Of a stretch of DNA of 63,952 bases, positions 25,177 through 32,796 are shown piece after piece. The stretch is from positions 1 through 63,952 of the forward strand of contig DATJSJ010000248.1 in the NCBI GenBank assembly GCA_035504175.1, written 5' to 3'. Position 1 is the stretch's first letter. Each line of letters starts with the position of its first letter. Below the pieces are notes generated by a model. It was not told where the DNA came from. It was given only the letters and a program-made list of their open reading frames with translations, and did no database searches. The DNA comes from DATJSJ01 sp035504175 (GTDB lineage: Bacteria > Pseudomonadota > Alphaproteobacteria > Acetobacterales > Acetobacteraceae). Both the position numbers and the translations under genes were made by a program.

Positions 25177-26364
25177 CTACCCGGCGGCCCGCCGCGCCAG
25201 CTCGGCGCGGCAGGCGGCGGCATCGGCGACGCAGCCGCCATCCAGCCACCATTGCCGTACCGCGCGCAGCAGGAGGCCGATCGCCGGACCGGGCGCGAGG
25301 CCCAGCGCCAGCGCGTCGCGACCCTCCAGCGGGAAGACCGGCTTCGGCAGCGCCGCGAGGCGCGTCCGCAGCGCCGCCCAGGCCGCGCTGCCATTCCCGG
25401 CGAGCCAGCTCCGGCCGAGCAGCAGGTCGGCCGGGGTGTCCGCCAGCAGCCGGCGCAGCGCCGCATCATCCATCTCCGGACGCGGCGTCGGGCCGCCGCG
25501 CAGCGCCAGCAGCCGCTCCCGCTCGGCACCGGACAGCCGCAGCCGGTCGGCCACCGCCGCGGCATCGCCGGTGAGCAGCGCCGCCAGCCGCAGCAGCGGA
25601 TCGGCCGGGCCAGCAGCCCGCACCAGCCGTGCCAGCGCCGCCGGATCGGTGCCCTCGGGCAGCACCGCCGCGAGCACGCCGAGACGCTGCATCAGCCCGA
25701 CCGCGCCGGTCGGGTCGGGCGCGACGAACACGCGCTTCAGCTCGCTCCACACCCGCTCGGCGGACAGTCGCGCCAGCCCCGGCACGCCGGCCGCGATCGC
25801 CGCCAGCGCCGCCCGATCGGGCTCGCCGCGGCCGTAGCGCGCCTGGAAGCGGAAGTAGCGCAGGATGCGCAGGTAGTCCTCGGCGACGCGCAGGGCGGGC
25901 TCGCCGACGAACCGCACCCAGCCGGCCCGCAGATCGGCGATGCCGCCGACATAGTCGAACACTGCGCCGGCGGCGGTCATCGACATCGCGTTGATGGTGA
26001 AGTCCCGCCGCGCCGCATCCTCGCGCCAGTCATCGGTCCAGGCGACGCGGGCACGCCGCCCGTCGGTTTCCTCGTCACGCCGCAGCGTGGTGATCTCGAA
26101 TCCGCGCCCATCCGCCAGCGCCGTCACGGTGCCGTGCGCTGCCCCGGTCGGCACCGATCGCAGCCCGGATCGGGCCAGCGCCGCCGTCACCTCCGCCGGG
26201 CTCTGCGGCGTTGCGAGATCGATATCGGCGACCGGCAGCCCGGCCAGCGCGTCGCGCACCGCGCCGCCGACCAGGCGCGCCTCCGGCAACGCCGCCAGCA
26301 CCGCACGCAGGGCCGGGTCGGCGAGAAACGGCGGCGACAGATGTGCCGCGGGCGCCTCGGTCAT
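25177..26364 (-). CDS. CCA tRNA nucleotidyltransferase / poly(A) polymerase family protein
   Basis: A 395-residue class II nucleotidyltransferase. The head domain has VGGAVRDALAG (G-G-x-VRD), the catalytic DIDLATP, RDEETDGRRA and RRDFTINAMSM. The neck region carries RVAEDYLRILRYFRFQARYG, typical of both CCA-adding enzymes and PcnB. Alphaproteobacteria usually encode a single such protein that adds CCA to tRNA 3' ends, the function I favour. Start ATG 26364 overlaps the DUF6111 stop by 4 bases; the frame is open upstream but out of character. It is the last gene of a four-gene minus-strand operon. Confidence 0.9.
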   Translation of the reverse strand: MTEAPAAHLSPPFLADPALRAVLAALPEARLVGGAVRDALAGLPVADIDLATPQSPAEVTAALARSGLRSVPTGAAHGTVTALADGRGFEITTLRRDEETDGRRARVAWTDDWREDAARRDFTINAMSMTAAGAVFDYVGGIADLRAGWVRFVGEPALRVAEDYLRILRYFRFQARYGRGEPDRAALAAIAAGVPGLARLSAERVWSELKRVFVAPDPTGAVGLMQRLGVLAAVLPEGTDPAALARLVRAAGPADPLLRLAALLTGDAAAVADRLRLSGAERERLLALRGGPTPRPEMDDAALRRLLADTPADLLLGRSWLAGNGSAAWAALRTRLAALPKPVFPLEGRDALALGLAPGPAIGLLLRAVRQWWLDGGCVADAAACRAELARRAAG

Positions 26365-26609
26365 GGCGGAGCCGAATGTCCGGGCACGATCCGCCCCTTC
26401 TCCCATCGCGCGGGGACGTAGTCGCCCGGTGCCAGGCGCCGCCCGAGGCCGAACCAGGCGAGTCCGGCGCCGAGCAGGGCGAGCACCAGCAGCAAAGCGG
26501 CGAGGCCGGGGCGGGAGAGCGCCGCGGCGTGCCGGCCCGCCGCCGCCCGCCACAGCAGGTACGCGGCGAAGGGGGCAAGGAACAGCGCCAGCTCGGTCAG
26601 GCGCAACAT
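26361..26609 (-). CDS. DUF6111-like small membrane protein
   Basis: An 82-residue protein with two hydrophobic helices: LTELALFLAPFAAYLLWRAAAG, with the conserved FxxPFxxYLLW pattern, and AALLLVLALLGAGLAWFGLG. It ends in GDYVPARWEKGRIVPGHSAPP. That layout and its place between a Nudix gene and the CCA enzyme match the DUF6111 family of alphaproteobacteria, whose function is unknown. Its stop overlaps the next start (ATGA). Confidence 0.8.
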   Translation of the reverse strand: MLRLTELALFLAPFAAYLLWRAAAGRHAAALSRPGLAALLLVLALLGAGLAWFGLGRRLAPGDYVPARWEKGRIVPGHSAPP

Positions 26610-26620
26610 TGCGGCGCCGC

Positions 26621-27235
26621 CTAAGCCTCGCCGCGCAGCCGCCGCGCCAGCGCGACGAGAATGCCGGCGGTGGCGCCCCAGATATCGTGCTCGGGATGCG
26701 GCCAGACCCAGAATTCGCGCCAGCGACCGCGGAAGAAGGCACGCCGCCGCCGCGGCGCCTGAGGGTCGAGCACCACCGCCAGCGGCAGCTCGAACACCGC
26801 ATCCACTTCCGCCGGGGAGGGGCGCAGCTCCAGCGCGCCGCCGACCAGCCCCACCACCGGCGTCACGCGGTAGCCGGTGCCGGTGACGTAATCGGCGAGC
26901 CGCCCGGCGACCTCGACCCGGTCGGGATCGAGCCCGATCTCCTCCGCCGCCTCGCGCAGCGCCGCCGCCGTCGCGTCCGCATCGCCCGCCTCGATGCGCC
27001 CGCCGGGAAACGCGACCTGCCCGGCATGGGCGGAGAGATGCGCCGCGCGCCGGGTCAGCAGCACCCCCGGCAGCGGCTGCTGCACGAGCGGCACCAGCAC
27101 CGCGGCGCGGGTCAGCGTCCCGGGGTCGAGGTCGAGCGCATCATCGGCCGCCGGTGCGGCAAGCGCCTCGGCCGGCAGGTCGCCCGCGGGCGGTGCGGCC
27201 GGAGCCAGCCGCCGGCGAAGCTCGGCGAGGTCCAA
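26621..27235 (-). CDS. Nudix hydrolase, CoA pyrophosphatase type
   Basis: About 204 residues. It shows the NuBa-type motif LLTRRAAHLSAHAGQVAFPGG followed by the Nudix box GGRIEAGDADATAAALREAAEEIGL. The box's usual first Glu is Asp here, as is common in this subfamily. The motif marks CoA/acyl-CoA pyrophosphatases (NudL-like), which cleave CoA to 4'-phosphopantetheine and 3',5'-ADP. The start is uncertain: no ATG is available near the N terminus, and I chose TTG at 27235 just past the upstream stop at 27241. The frame opens further but into the DUF1285 gene. Confidence 0.87.
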   Translation of the reverse strand: MDLAELRRRLAPAAPPAGDLPAEALAAPAADDALDLDPGTLTRAAVLVPLVQQPLPGVLLTRRAAHLSAHAGQVAFPGGRIEAGDADATAAALREAAEEIGLDPDRVEVAGRLADYVTGTGYRVTPVVGLVGGALELRPSPAEVDAVFELPLAVVLDPQAPRRRRAFFRGRWREFWVWPHPEHDIWGATAGILVALARRLRGEA

Positions 27236-27240
27236 CGCGG

Positions 27241-27879
27241 TCAGCCCTCGCAGCCTCCGTCGCAACCGGCCGGCAGTTCGCCGAGCGCGAAGAAGTGCCG
27301 GCGGCTCCAAACCCCCATCATGCGCCGCCCGCGCACGTCCTCCGGCACCGCCAGGGCTGCCAGCTCGTAGTAGACCGCGCGGCTGATCCGCGCCTCCACC
27401 CCGAGATGGCCGGCGCCGGGCCGCACCAGCAGGTACGGCGTCGGCTCGCAGGTCAGGATGTCGTGCGCGATGCGGATCGGGTGCTCGGGTCCGGCGGTGA
27501 TGATCTGGTCGACGTTGGTGCGAAAGCACAGCCGCTGGTCGCGCCCGGTACCGCCCCAGTGCAGCTCGACCGCGACGAAGGGCGCGTCCTCGACCTCGAT
27601 GCGGCCGCGCTCGGCCGGGGTTTCCAGGAAGAACGAGCCGTCCTCGGCGCGCTTGAGCACGCTCGCGAACAGGCAGACGAGCTCCTTCCGCCCGATCGGC
27701 GAGCCGCGATAGAGCCAGGACCCGTCACGCCGGATGAGGAAGGGCAGGTCGCCGCAATCGACCGGAACGCGCGGCGGTCGCGCCGCAGGGGCGGTGCCCT
27801 GACGGGCGGCAACAGCCGCCGGGCGCGGCCTCGCCTCGATCGCCGGCATCACTTCCTGGTCGGGCAAGGCCTCGTTCAC
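27241..27879 (-). CDS. DUF1285 domain protein
   Basis: A 212-residue soluble protein of the DUF1285 family. The N-terminal ~50 residues are an Ala/Pro/Arg-rich extension. The domain proper begins at CGDLPFLIRRDGSWLYRGSPI and contains LVCLFASVLKRAEDGSFFLETPAERGRI, then VDAPFVAVEL-like and RISRAVYYELAALAV segments. Function is unknown; the family is widespread in proteobacteria and structurally related to ligand-binding folds. It is the first gene of the minus-strand operon leading to the Nudix and CCA genes and is divergent from the MoxR operon. Confidence 0.88.
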   Translation of the reverse strand: MNEALPDQEVMPAIEARPRPAAVAARQGTAPAARPPRVPVDCGDLPFLIRRDGSWLYRGSPIGRKELVCLFASVLKRAEDGSFFLETPAERGRIEVEDAPFVAVELHWGGTGRDQRLCFRTNVDQIITAGPEHPIRIAHDILTCEPTPYLLVRPGAGHLGVEARISRAVYYELAALAVPEDVRGRRMMGVWSRRHFFALGELPAGCDGGCEG

Positions 27880-27995
27880 GTCTGCGTCTCCCGAGAAACC
27901 TCTGCCGTCGCGCTTCCGTCCCGCCCGCCGATATAGGTAGCATCCCCGCCTGGATTGAAGTGGGGCCCGGCGCGGGCCGCCCGAAGGGATTGCGA

Positions 27996-29021
27996 ATGTC
28001 GGCGACGTTGCAGGATGGCGACAGGCTGCTCAAGGACGTGGAGACGCTGGTCGCCCGGATCGGCCAGGCGCGGGACGAGATCGGCCGGGTGATCTTCGGC
28101 CAGCGCGAGGTGGTGGAGCAGGTGCTGGTCACCCTGCTCGGCGGCGGCCACGCGCTGCTGGTCGGCGTGCCCGGCCTCGGCAAGACGCTGCTGGTCGAGA
28201 CGCTCGGCACCGTGCTGGGGCTCTCTCCGAAGCGCATCCAGTTCACCCCCGACCTGATGCCGGCCGATATCACCGGCAGCGAGGTGCTGGACGAGGTGGC
28301 GGAGGAGGCCGGACCCGGCCAGGCGGCGGCGCGGCGGCGCAGCTTCCGCTTCATCCGCGGGCCGGTGTTCTGCCAGCTCCTGATGGCCGACGAGATCAAC
28401 CGCGCCAGCCCGCGCACGCAATCGGCGCTGCTGCAGGCGATGCAGGAGGGTCGGGTCGCGGTGAGCGGCGTCGACCATCCGCTGCCGCGGCCCTTCCACG
28501 TGCTGGCGACGCAGAATCCGATCGAGCAGGAGGGGACCTACCCACTGCCGGAGGCGCAGCTCGACCGGTTCCTGCTGCAGGTCGATGTCGGCTACCCGGA
28601 TGCCGAGGCCGAGCGCGCCATGCTGCTCGCCACCACCGGCGCCGAGGTGCCGCGCGCCGGCCGCGTGCTCTCCGGCGAGGAGCTGATGGCGCTGCAGGCG
28701 CTGGTGCGCCGGGTGCCGGTCGGGGAGCGCGTGGTGGAGGCGATCATGCGCCTGGTGCGTGGCGCCCGTCCGGAGACCGCCTCCGCCGAGGAAGTGCGGC
28801 GGCACGTCGCCTGGGGGCCCGGCCCGCGCGCCGCGCAGGCGCTGATGCTGGCGACCCGGGCGCGGGCGCTGCTCGACGGCAGGCTGGCGCCGAGCCTCGA
28901 GGACGTGGCCGCGCTCGCGCATGCCGTGCTACGCCATCGTATGGCACTCAACTTCTCGGCTCGGGCGGACGGGATCGTGCTGTCCGAACTGATCGATCGG
29001 CTGGCCGGCCGGCTGGAATGA
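27996..29021 (+). CDS. MoxR-family AAA ATPase
   Basis: A 341-residue AAA+ ATPase of the MoxR group, chaperone-like proteins that help mature metal or extracellular-domain proteins. Visible motifs are Walker A GVPGLGKTLL, Walker B LLMADEINRASPRTQSALL, sensor 1 LATQNPIEQEGTYPLPEAQLDRF, and a lid domain rich in arginines. I chose ATG 27996 (GAAGGGA 10 bases upstream) over an in-frame GTG at 27960. It begins a four-gene plus-strand cluster and overlaps the DUF58 gene by 4 bases. Confidence 0.93.
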   Translation: MSATLQDGDRLLKDVETLVARIGQARDEIGRVIFGQREVVEQVLVTLLGGGHALLVGVPGLGKTLLVETLGTVLGLSPKRIQFTPDLMPADITGSEVLDEVAEEAGPGQAAARRRSFRFIRGPVFCQLLMADEINRASPRTQSALLQAMQEGRVAVSGVDHPLPRPFHVLATQNPIEQEGTYPLPEAQLDRFLLQVDVGYPDAEAERAMLLATTGAEVPRAGRVLSGEELMALQALVRRVPVGERVVEAIMRLVRGARPETASAEEVRRHVAWGPGPRAAQALMLATRARALLDGRLAPSLEDVAALAHAVLRHRMALNFSARADGIVLSELIDRLAGRLE

Positions 29022-29938
29022 GCGCCATGACCCCCGGCGCCGCGGCGCGCGCCGCCAGCCGGCGCGCGGAGGCGCTGGGTGCCCGCCTGCCGCCGCTGAT
29101 GGTCCAGGCCGAACGGGTGGCGGCGACCGTCGCCCAGGGCGTGCACGGGCGGCGCCGCGTCGGACTCGGCGACAGTTTCTGGCAGTTCCGCCCGTTCCTC
29201 GCCGGCGACCCGGTCAGCCGCATCGACTGGCGCCAGACCGGCAAGTCGGACCGCGCCTTCATCCGCGAGACCGAGTGGGAGGCGGCCCAGACCGTCTGCC
29301 TGTGGCGCGACGGCTCGCCCTCGATGCGCTGGCGCTCGCGCGGGCAGGGGGTCGAGAAGGTCGAGCGGGCGGAGCTGCTGCTGCTGGCGATCGCCGCCCT
29401 GTTGCTGCGCGGCGGCGAGCGGGTGCGGCTGATCGCGCCCGCCGATACGCCCTTCGGCGGCGGCGGGCGAGCCTGGTCGGGGCGCGCCGGGCTCGAGGCA
29501 TTGGCCGAGACCGTGGCGCTGCTGCCCGACGAGGATGGGCTGCCGCCGCAGGCGCCGGTTCCACGCCACGCCCGGGTGCTGCTGATCGGCGATTTCCTCT
29601 CGCCGCTGCCGGAGGTGCAGCGCGTGTTGTCGCGGCTGGCGGCGGTGCCGGTTGGCGGCCATCTGCTGCAGGTGCTGGATCCGGCCGAGGCGATGCTGCC
29701 CTATGCCGGCCGCGTCCGCTTCCGCGGCCTGGAGCGCGAGGGCGATCATCTCGTGCCGCGCGTCGAGGGCGTGCGTCAGGCCTATGCCGAGGTGCTGGCG
29801 GCGCACCAGGCGGGGCTCGCGGCGCTCTGCGCCGCCGCCGGGTTCGGCTTCGGGGTGCACCGGACCGACCATCCGCCGGAGGCCGCCCTGCTCGCTCTCT
29901 ACACGGCGCTCGCCGGGCGTGGGGGCGCCCGTGGCTGA
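29018..29938 (+). CDS. DUF58 domain protein
   Basis: A 306-residue protein with the DUF58 hallmark RPFLAGDPVSRIDWRQTGKSDRAFIRETEWE followed by a von Willebrand A-like core (TVCLWRDGSPSMRW, a MIDAS-like DGSPS). DUF58 proteins act as partners of MoxR ATPases. Unlike many homologues it has no N-terminal membrane helices, so it is probably cytoplasmic. Start ATG overlaps the MoxR stop (ATGA). Confidence 0.92.
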   Translation: MSAMTPGAAARAASRRAEALGARLPPLMVQAERVAATVAQGVHGRRRVGLGDSFWQFRPFLAGDPVSRIDWRQTGKSDRAFIRETEWEAAQTVCLWRDGSPSMRWRSRGQGVEKVERAELLLLAIAALLLRGGERVRLIAPADTPFGGGGRAWSGRAGLEALAETVALLPDEDGLPPQAPVPRHARVLLIGDFLSPLPEVQRVLSRLAAVPVGGHLLQVLDPAEAMLPYAGRVRFRGLEREGDHLVPRVEGVRQAYAEVLAAHQAGLAALCAAAGFGFGVHRTDHPPEAALLALYTALAGRGGARG

Positions 29939-29967
29939 GCGAGACCGCCTGTTGCCGCCTGGTGCGT

Positions 29968-30019
29968 GCCCTGCCTGATTGCCCTGCCTGATTGCCCTGC
30001 CTGATCGCCCTGCCTGATC
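29968..30019 (+). repeat. Four tandem 13-base repeats
   Basis: Four consecutive copies of GCCCTGCCTGATY, the first two ending in TT and the last two in TC. They fill most of the 91-base gap between the DUF58 and DUF4159 genes. Each unit holds an in-frame-like TGA. The unit is not a multiple of three, so it lies outside coding sequence. It may be a slippage-prone spacer. Confidence 0.85.
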
Positions 30020-30029
30020 GGATGCCTCG

Positions 30030-32786
30030 ATGATCTTCGCCGCGCCCTGGCTGCTGCTCGCCCTCCCCGCCCTGCCCCTGCTCTGGTGGCTGCTGCGCGT
30101 GACGCCGCCGGCGCCGCGCACCGAGCACTTCCCGGCGATCCGCCTGCTCGCCGGGCTGCAGGCCCGCGAGGAGACGCCGGCGCACACGCCCTGGTGGCTG
30201 CTGGTGCTGCGCATGCTGGCGGCGGCGCTGGTGATCGTCGGCCTGGCGCGACCGGTACTCGATGCCGGGGCAAGACTGGCCGGACACGGCCCGTTGCTTC
30301 TCGTCATCGACAATGGCTGGGCGGCCAGTGCGGACTGGCCGGCGCGGCTGCAGGCGGCGCAGATGGCGCTGGACCGCGCCGAGCGCGAGGGCCGCCGCGC
30401 GGTGCTGCTGACCACCGCCACCGATGACACCGGAGCCGCGCCGCATGCGACGGGGGTGATGCCGGTTGCCGATCTGCGCTCGCGGCTCGGCGCGCTGCGG
30501 CCGATGCCCTGGCCGGTCGACCGCCGCGCCGCCGCCGCGGCGCTGCGCGGATGGGCCGGCCGCGGCACCGTCGCCTATGTCGCGGACGGGATCGCGGCCG
30601 CGGATGACCGCGATTTCGATCGGGCCCTGGCCGCGGTCGGCCCGGTGATGGAGATCCGTCCCGACCCGCCGCATGCGGCGGTGATGCTGCCGCCGCGGCC
30701 CGAGGCCGACCGGCTGCTCGCCCGCGTCGCCAGCCTGCCGCAGCCCACCGCCTGGCGCGGCGCCGTGCTGGCGCAGAGCGGCGATGGCCGCACGCTCGGC
30801 CGCTACGCCTTCACCGTGCCGGCCGGGGCACCGGGGGCGGAGGTCGGCATCACCCTGCCGCCGGAGCTGCGCAACCGGCTGTCCCGCCTGGTGCTGGCCG
30901 GGCCCGCTTCGGCGGCGTCGATCGCGCTGCTGGATGAGGGGTTCCGCCGCCGCCCGGTCGGCCTCGTGTCGCCCGACGCCTCGGCGAACGCGCCGCTGAC
31001 CGGCGCGCTCTATTACCTCGAGAAGGCGCTCGGCCCGTATACCGAGCTGCGCGAAGGCGACGTCGCGACCTTGCTGAAGCGTGACCTGTCCGTCCTGGTC
31101 CTGGCCGACGAACCGCTCACCCGCGGGCCGGTGCAGACGGCGTTGCGGCAGTGGGTGGAGCGGGGCGGGCTGCTGCTGCGCTTCGCCGGACCGCGCCTGG
31201 CCGAGGCTTCGTCGCAGGCGCCGGCGGTCACGGGCGAGGAGGCGGCGCCGGAGGCCGGCGACGCGACCGCGCGGGCCGACGGGCTGCTGCCGGTCCGGCT
31301 GCTGGCCGGCGATCGCCAGCTCGGCGGCGCACTCTCCTGGAGCCATCCGGCGCGGCTCGCACCGTTTCCCGACGATTCACCGTTCGCCGGGCTGCACCTG
31401 CCCGATGACGTGACGGTGTCCCGGCAGGTGCTGGCCGAGCCGTCGGCAACGCTCAGCGGCCGGGTCTGGGCGCGGCTCGCCGACGGCACGCCGCTGGTCA
31501 CGGCCAGGCCGCTCGGCCAGGGCCGCATCGTGCTGTTCCACGTCACCGCCAATGCCGACTGGTCGAACCTGCCGCTCTCCGGCCTGTTCGTCGACATGCT
31601 GCGGCGGCTGGTGGCGCTCTCGGTCGGCGTCGCGACGCCACCCGGCCATGCCATGCTGGCGCCGCAGGCGACGCTGGACGGGTTCGGCACGCTCGGCCAG
31701 CCGCCGGCGGCGGCGACCGCGCTCCGCGCCGACCGGTTCGCCGCCACGCCGGTCTCGCCGCAGCACCCGCCGGGCCTGTACGGCCCCGAGAACGGGCGCC
31801 GGGCGCTCAATCTCGGCGCCGCCCTGCCGCCGCTGCGCGCCGCGCCACCGGTGCCGGGCGCCCGCCTGCAGCCGCTCGGCGCGCAGCCGCGCGAGCGGGA
31901 AATCGGACCCTGGCTGCTCGTGGCGGCTCTGGCGCTTCTGGCGCTCGATCTGCTCCTGTCGCTGCGGCTGCGCGGCCTGCTGGCCGGGCTGCTGCGGCCG
32001 GCGGCGCTGTCGGCCGCGCTCGTCGCGACGCTCGCCCTGCCGGCCGCCCCGGCGCGGGCGCAGGACGCGGATGTCGAGGCGGCGGCGCTGCACACCCGGC
32101 TCGCCTATGTCGTGACCGGCGACGACCAGGTGGACGCGATCTCCCGCGCCGGCCTCTCCGGGCTGTCGGACTACGTCAACCGCCGCACCGCCGCGACGCT
32201 CGCGGACCCTGCGGCGGTGGTGCCGGGGCGCGACGATCTCAGCGTCTATCCGCTGCTCTACTGGCCGATCACCGCCGATGCCGCGCCGTCGCCGCAGGCG
32301 GTCGCCGCACTCAACACCTACATGCGCCATGACGGGATCATATTGATCGACACGCTCGGCGCCGGCGGCGGCGAGGGCGGGTCGGACCAGGGCTTCACCC
32401 CGGGCGAGGCGTCGTTGCAGCGCGCGACCCAGGGGCTGCAGGTGCCGCCGCTGGCGCCGCTCACCACGGCGCATGTGCTCGCCCGCAGCTTCTACCTGCT
32501 GAACGATTTTCCCGGCCGCTACGACAACGGCACGGTCTGGGTGCAGCGCGACCAGGACCGCAGCAATGACAGCGTCAGCCCGGTGATCATCGGCGACAAT
32601 GACTGGGCGGCAGCCTGGGCGGTCGATGCGGACGGGCGCAACCCGTACGCGGTGATGCCGGGCGGCGCACGGCAGCGCACGCTCGCCTACCGCTTCGGCG
32701 TCAACCTCGTGATGTACGCGCTGACCGGCAACTACAAGGGCGACCAGGTGCACGTGCCGGCGATCCTTGAGCGGCTCGGTCAATGA
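30030..32786 (+). CDS. DUF4159 protein with BatA-like membrane N terminus
   Basis: A 918-residue membrane protein. The N terminus IFAAPWLLLALPALPLLWWLLRV and two further helices match the BatA/aerotolerance N-terminal domain. A von Willebrand-like segment follows. A central region resembles class I glutamine amidotransferase-like folds (ALRQWVERGGLLLRFAG). Near residues ~630-680 come two more helices. The last ~220 residues are DUF4159 (TRLAYVVTGDDQVDAISRAG, YPLLYWPI, DGIILIDTLG) ending in VNLVMYALTGNYKGDQVHVP. The domain set is typical of MoxR clusters in alphaproteobacteria; its exact role is unknown. Start ATG 30030. Confidence 0.9.
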   Translation: MIFAAPWLLLALPALPLLWWLLRVTPPAPRTEHFPAIRLLAGLQAREETPAHTPWWLLVLRMLAAALVIVGLARPVLDAGARLAGHGPLLLVIDNGWAASADWPARLQAAQMALDRAEREGRRAVLLTTATDDTGAAPHATGVMPVADLRSRLGALRPMPWPVDRRAAAAALRGWAGRGTVAYVADGIAAADDRDFDRALAAVGPVMEIRPDPPHAAVMLPPRPEADRLLARVASLPQPTAWRGAVLAQSGDGRTLGRYAFTVPAGAPGAEVGITLPPELRNRLSRLVLAGPASAASIALLDEGFRRRPVGLVSPDASANAPLTGALYYLEKALGPYTELREGDVATLLKRDLSVLVLADEPLTRGPVQTALRQWVERGGLLLRFAGPRLAEASSQAPAVTGEEAAPEAGDATARADGLLPVRLLAGDRQLGGALSWSHPARLAPFPDDSPFAGLHLPDDVTVSRQVLAEPSATLSGRVWARLADGTPLVTARPLGQGRIVLFHVTANADWSNLPLSGLFVDMLRRLVALSVGVATPPGHAMLAPQATLDGFGTLGQPPAAATALRADRFAATPVSPQHPPGLYGPENGRRALNLGAALPPLRAAPPVPGARLQPLGAQPREREIGPWLLVAALALLALDLLLSLRLRGLLAGLLRPAALSAALVATLALPAAPARAQDADVEAAALHTRLAYVVTGDDQVDAISRAGLSGLSDYVNRRTAATLADPAAVVPGRDDLSVYPLLYWPITADAAPSPQAVAALNTYMRHDGIILIDTLGAGGGEGGSDQGFTPGEASLQRATQGLQVPPLAPLTTAHVLARSFYLLNDFPGRYDNGTVWVQRDQDRSNDSVSPVIIGDNDWAAAWAVDADGRNPYAVMPGGARQRTLAYRFGVNLVMYALTGNYKGDQVHVPAILERLGQ

Positions 32787-32796
32787 GGTCGGGACG

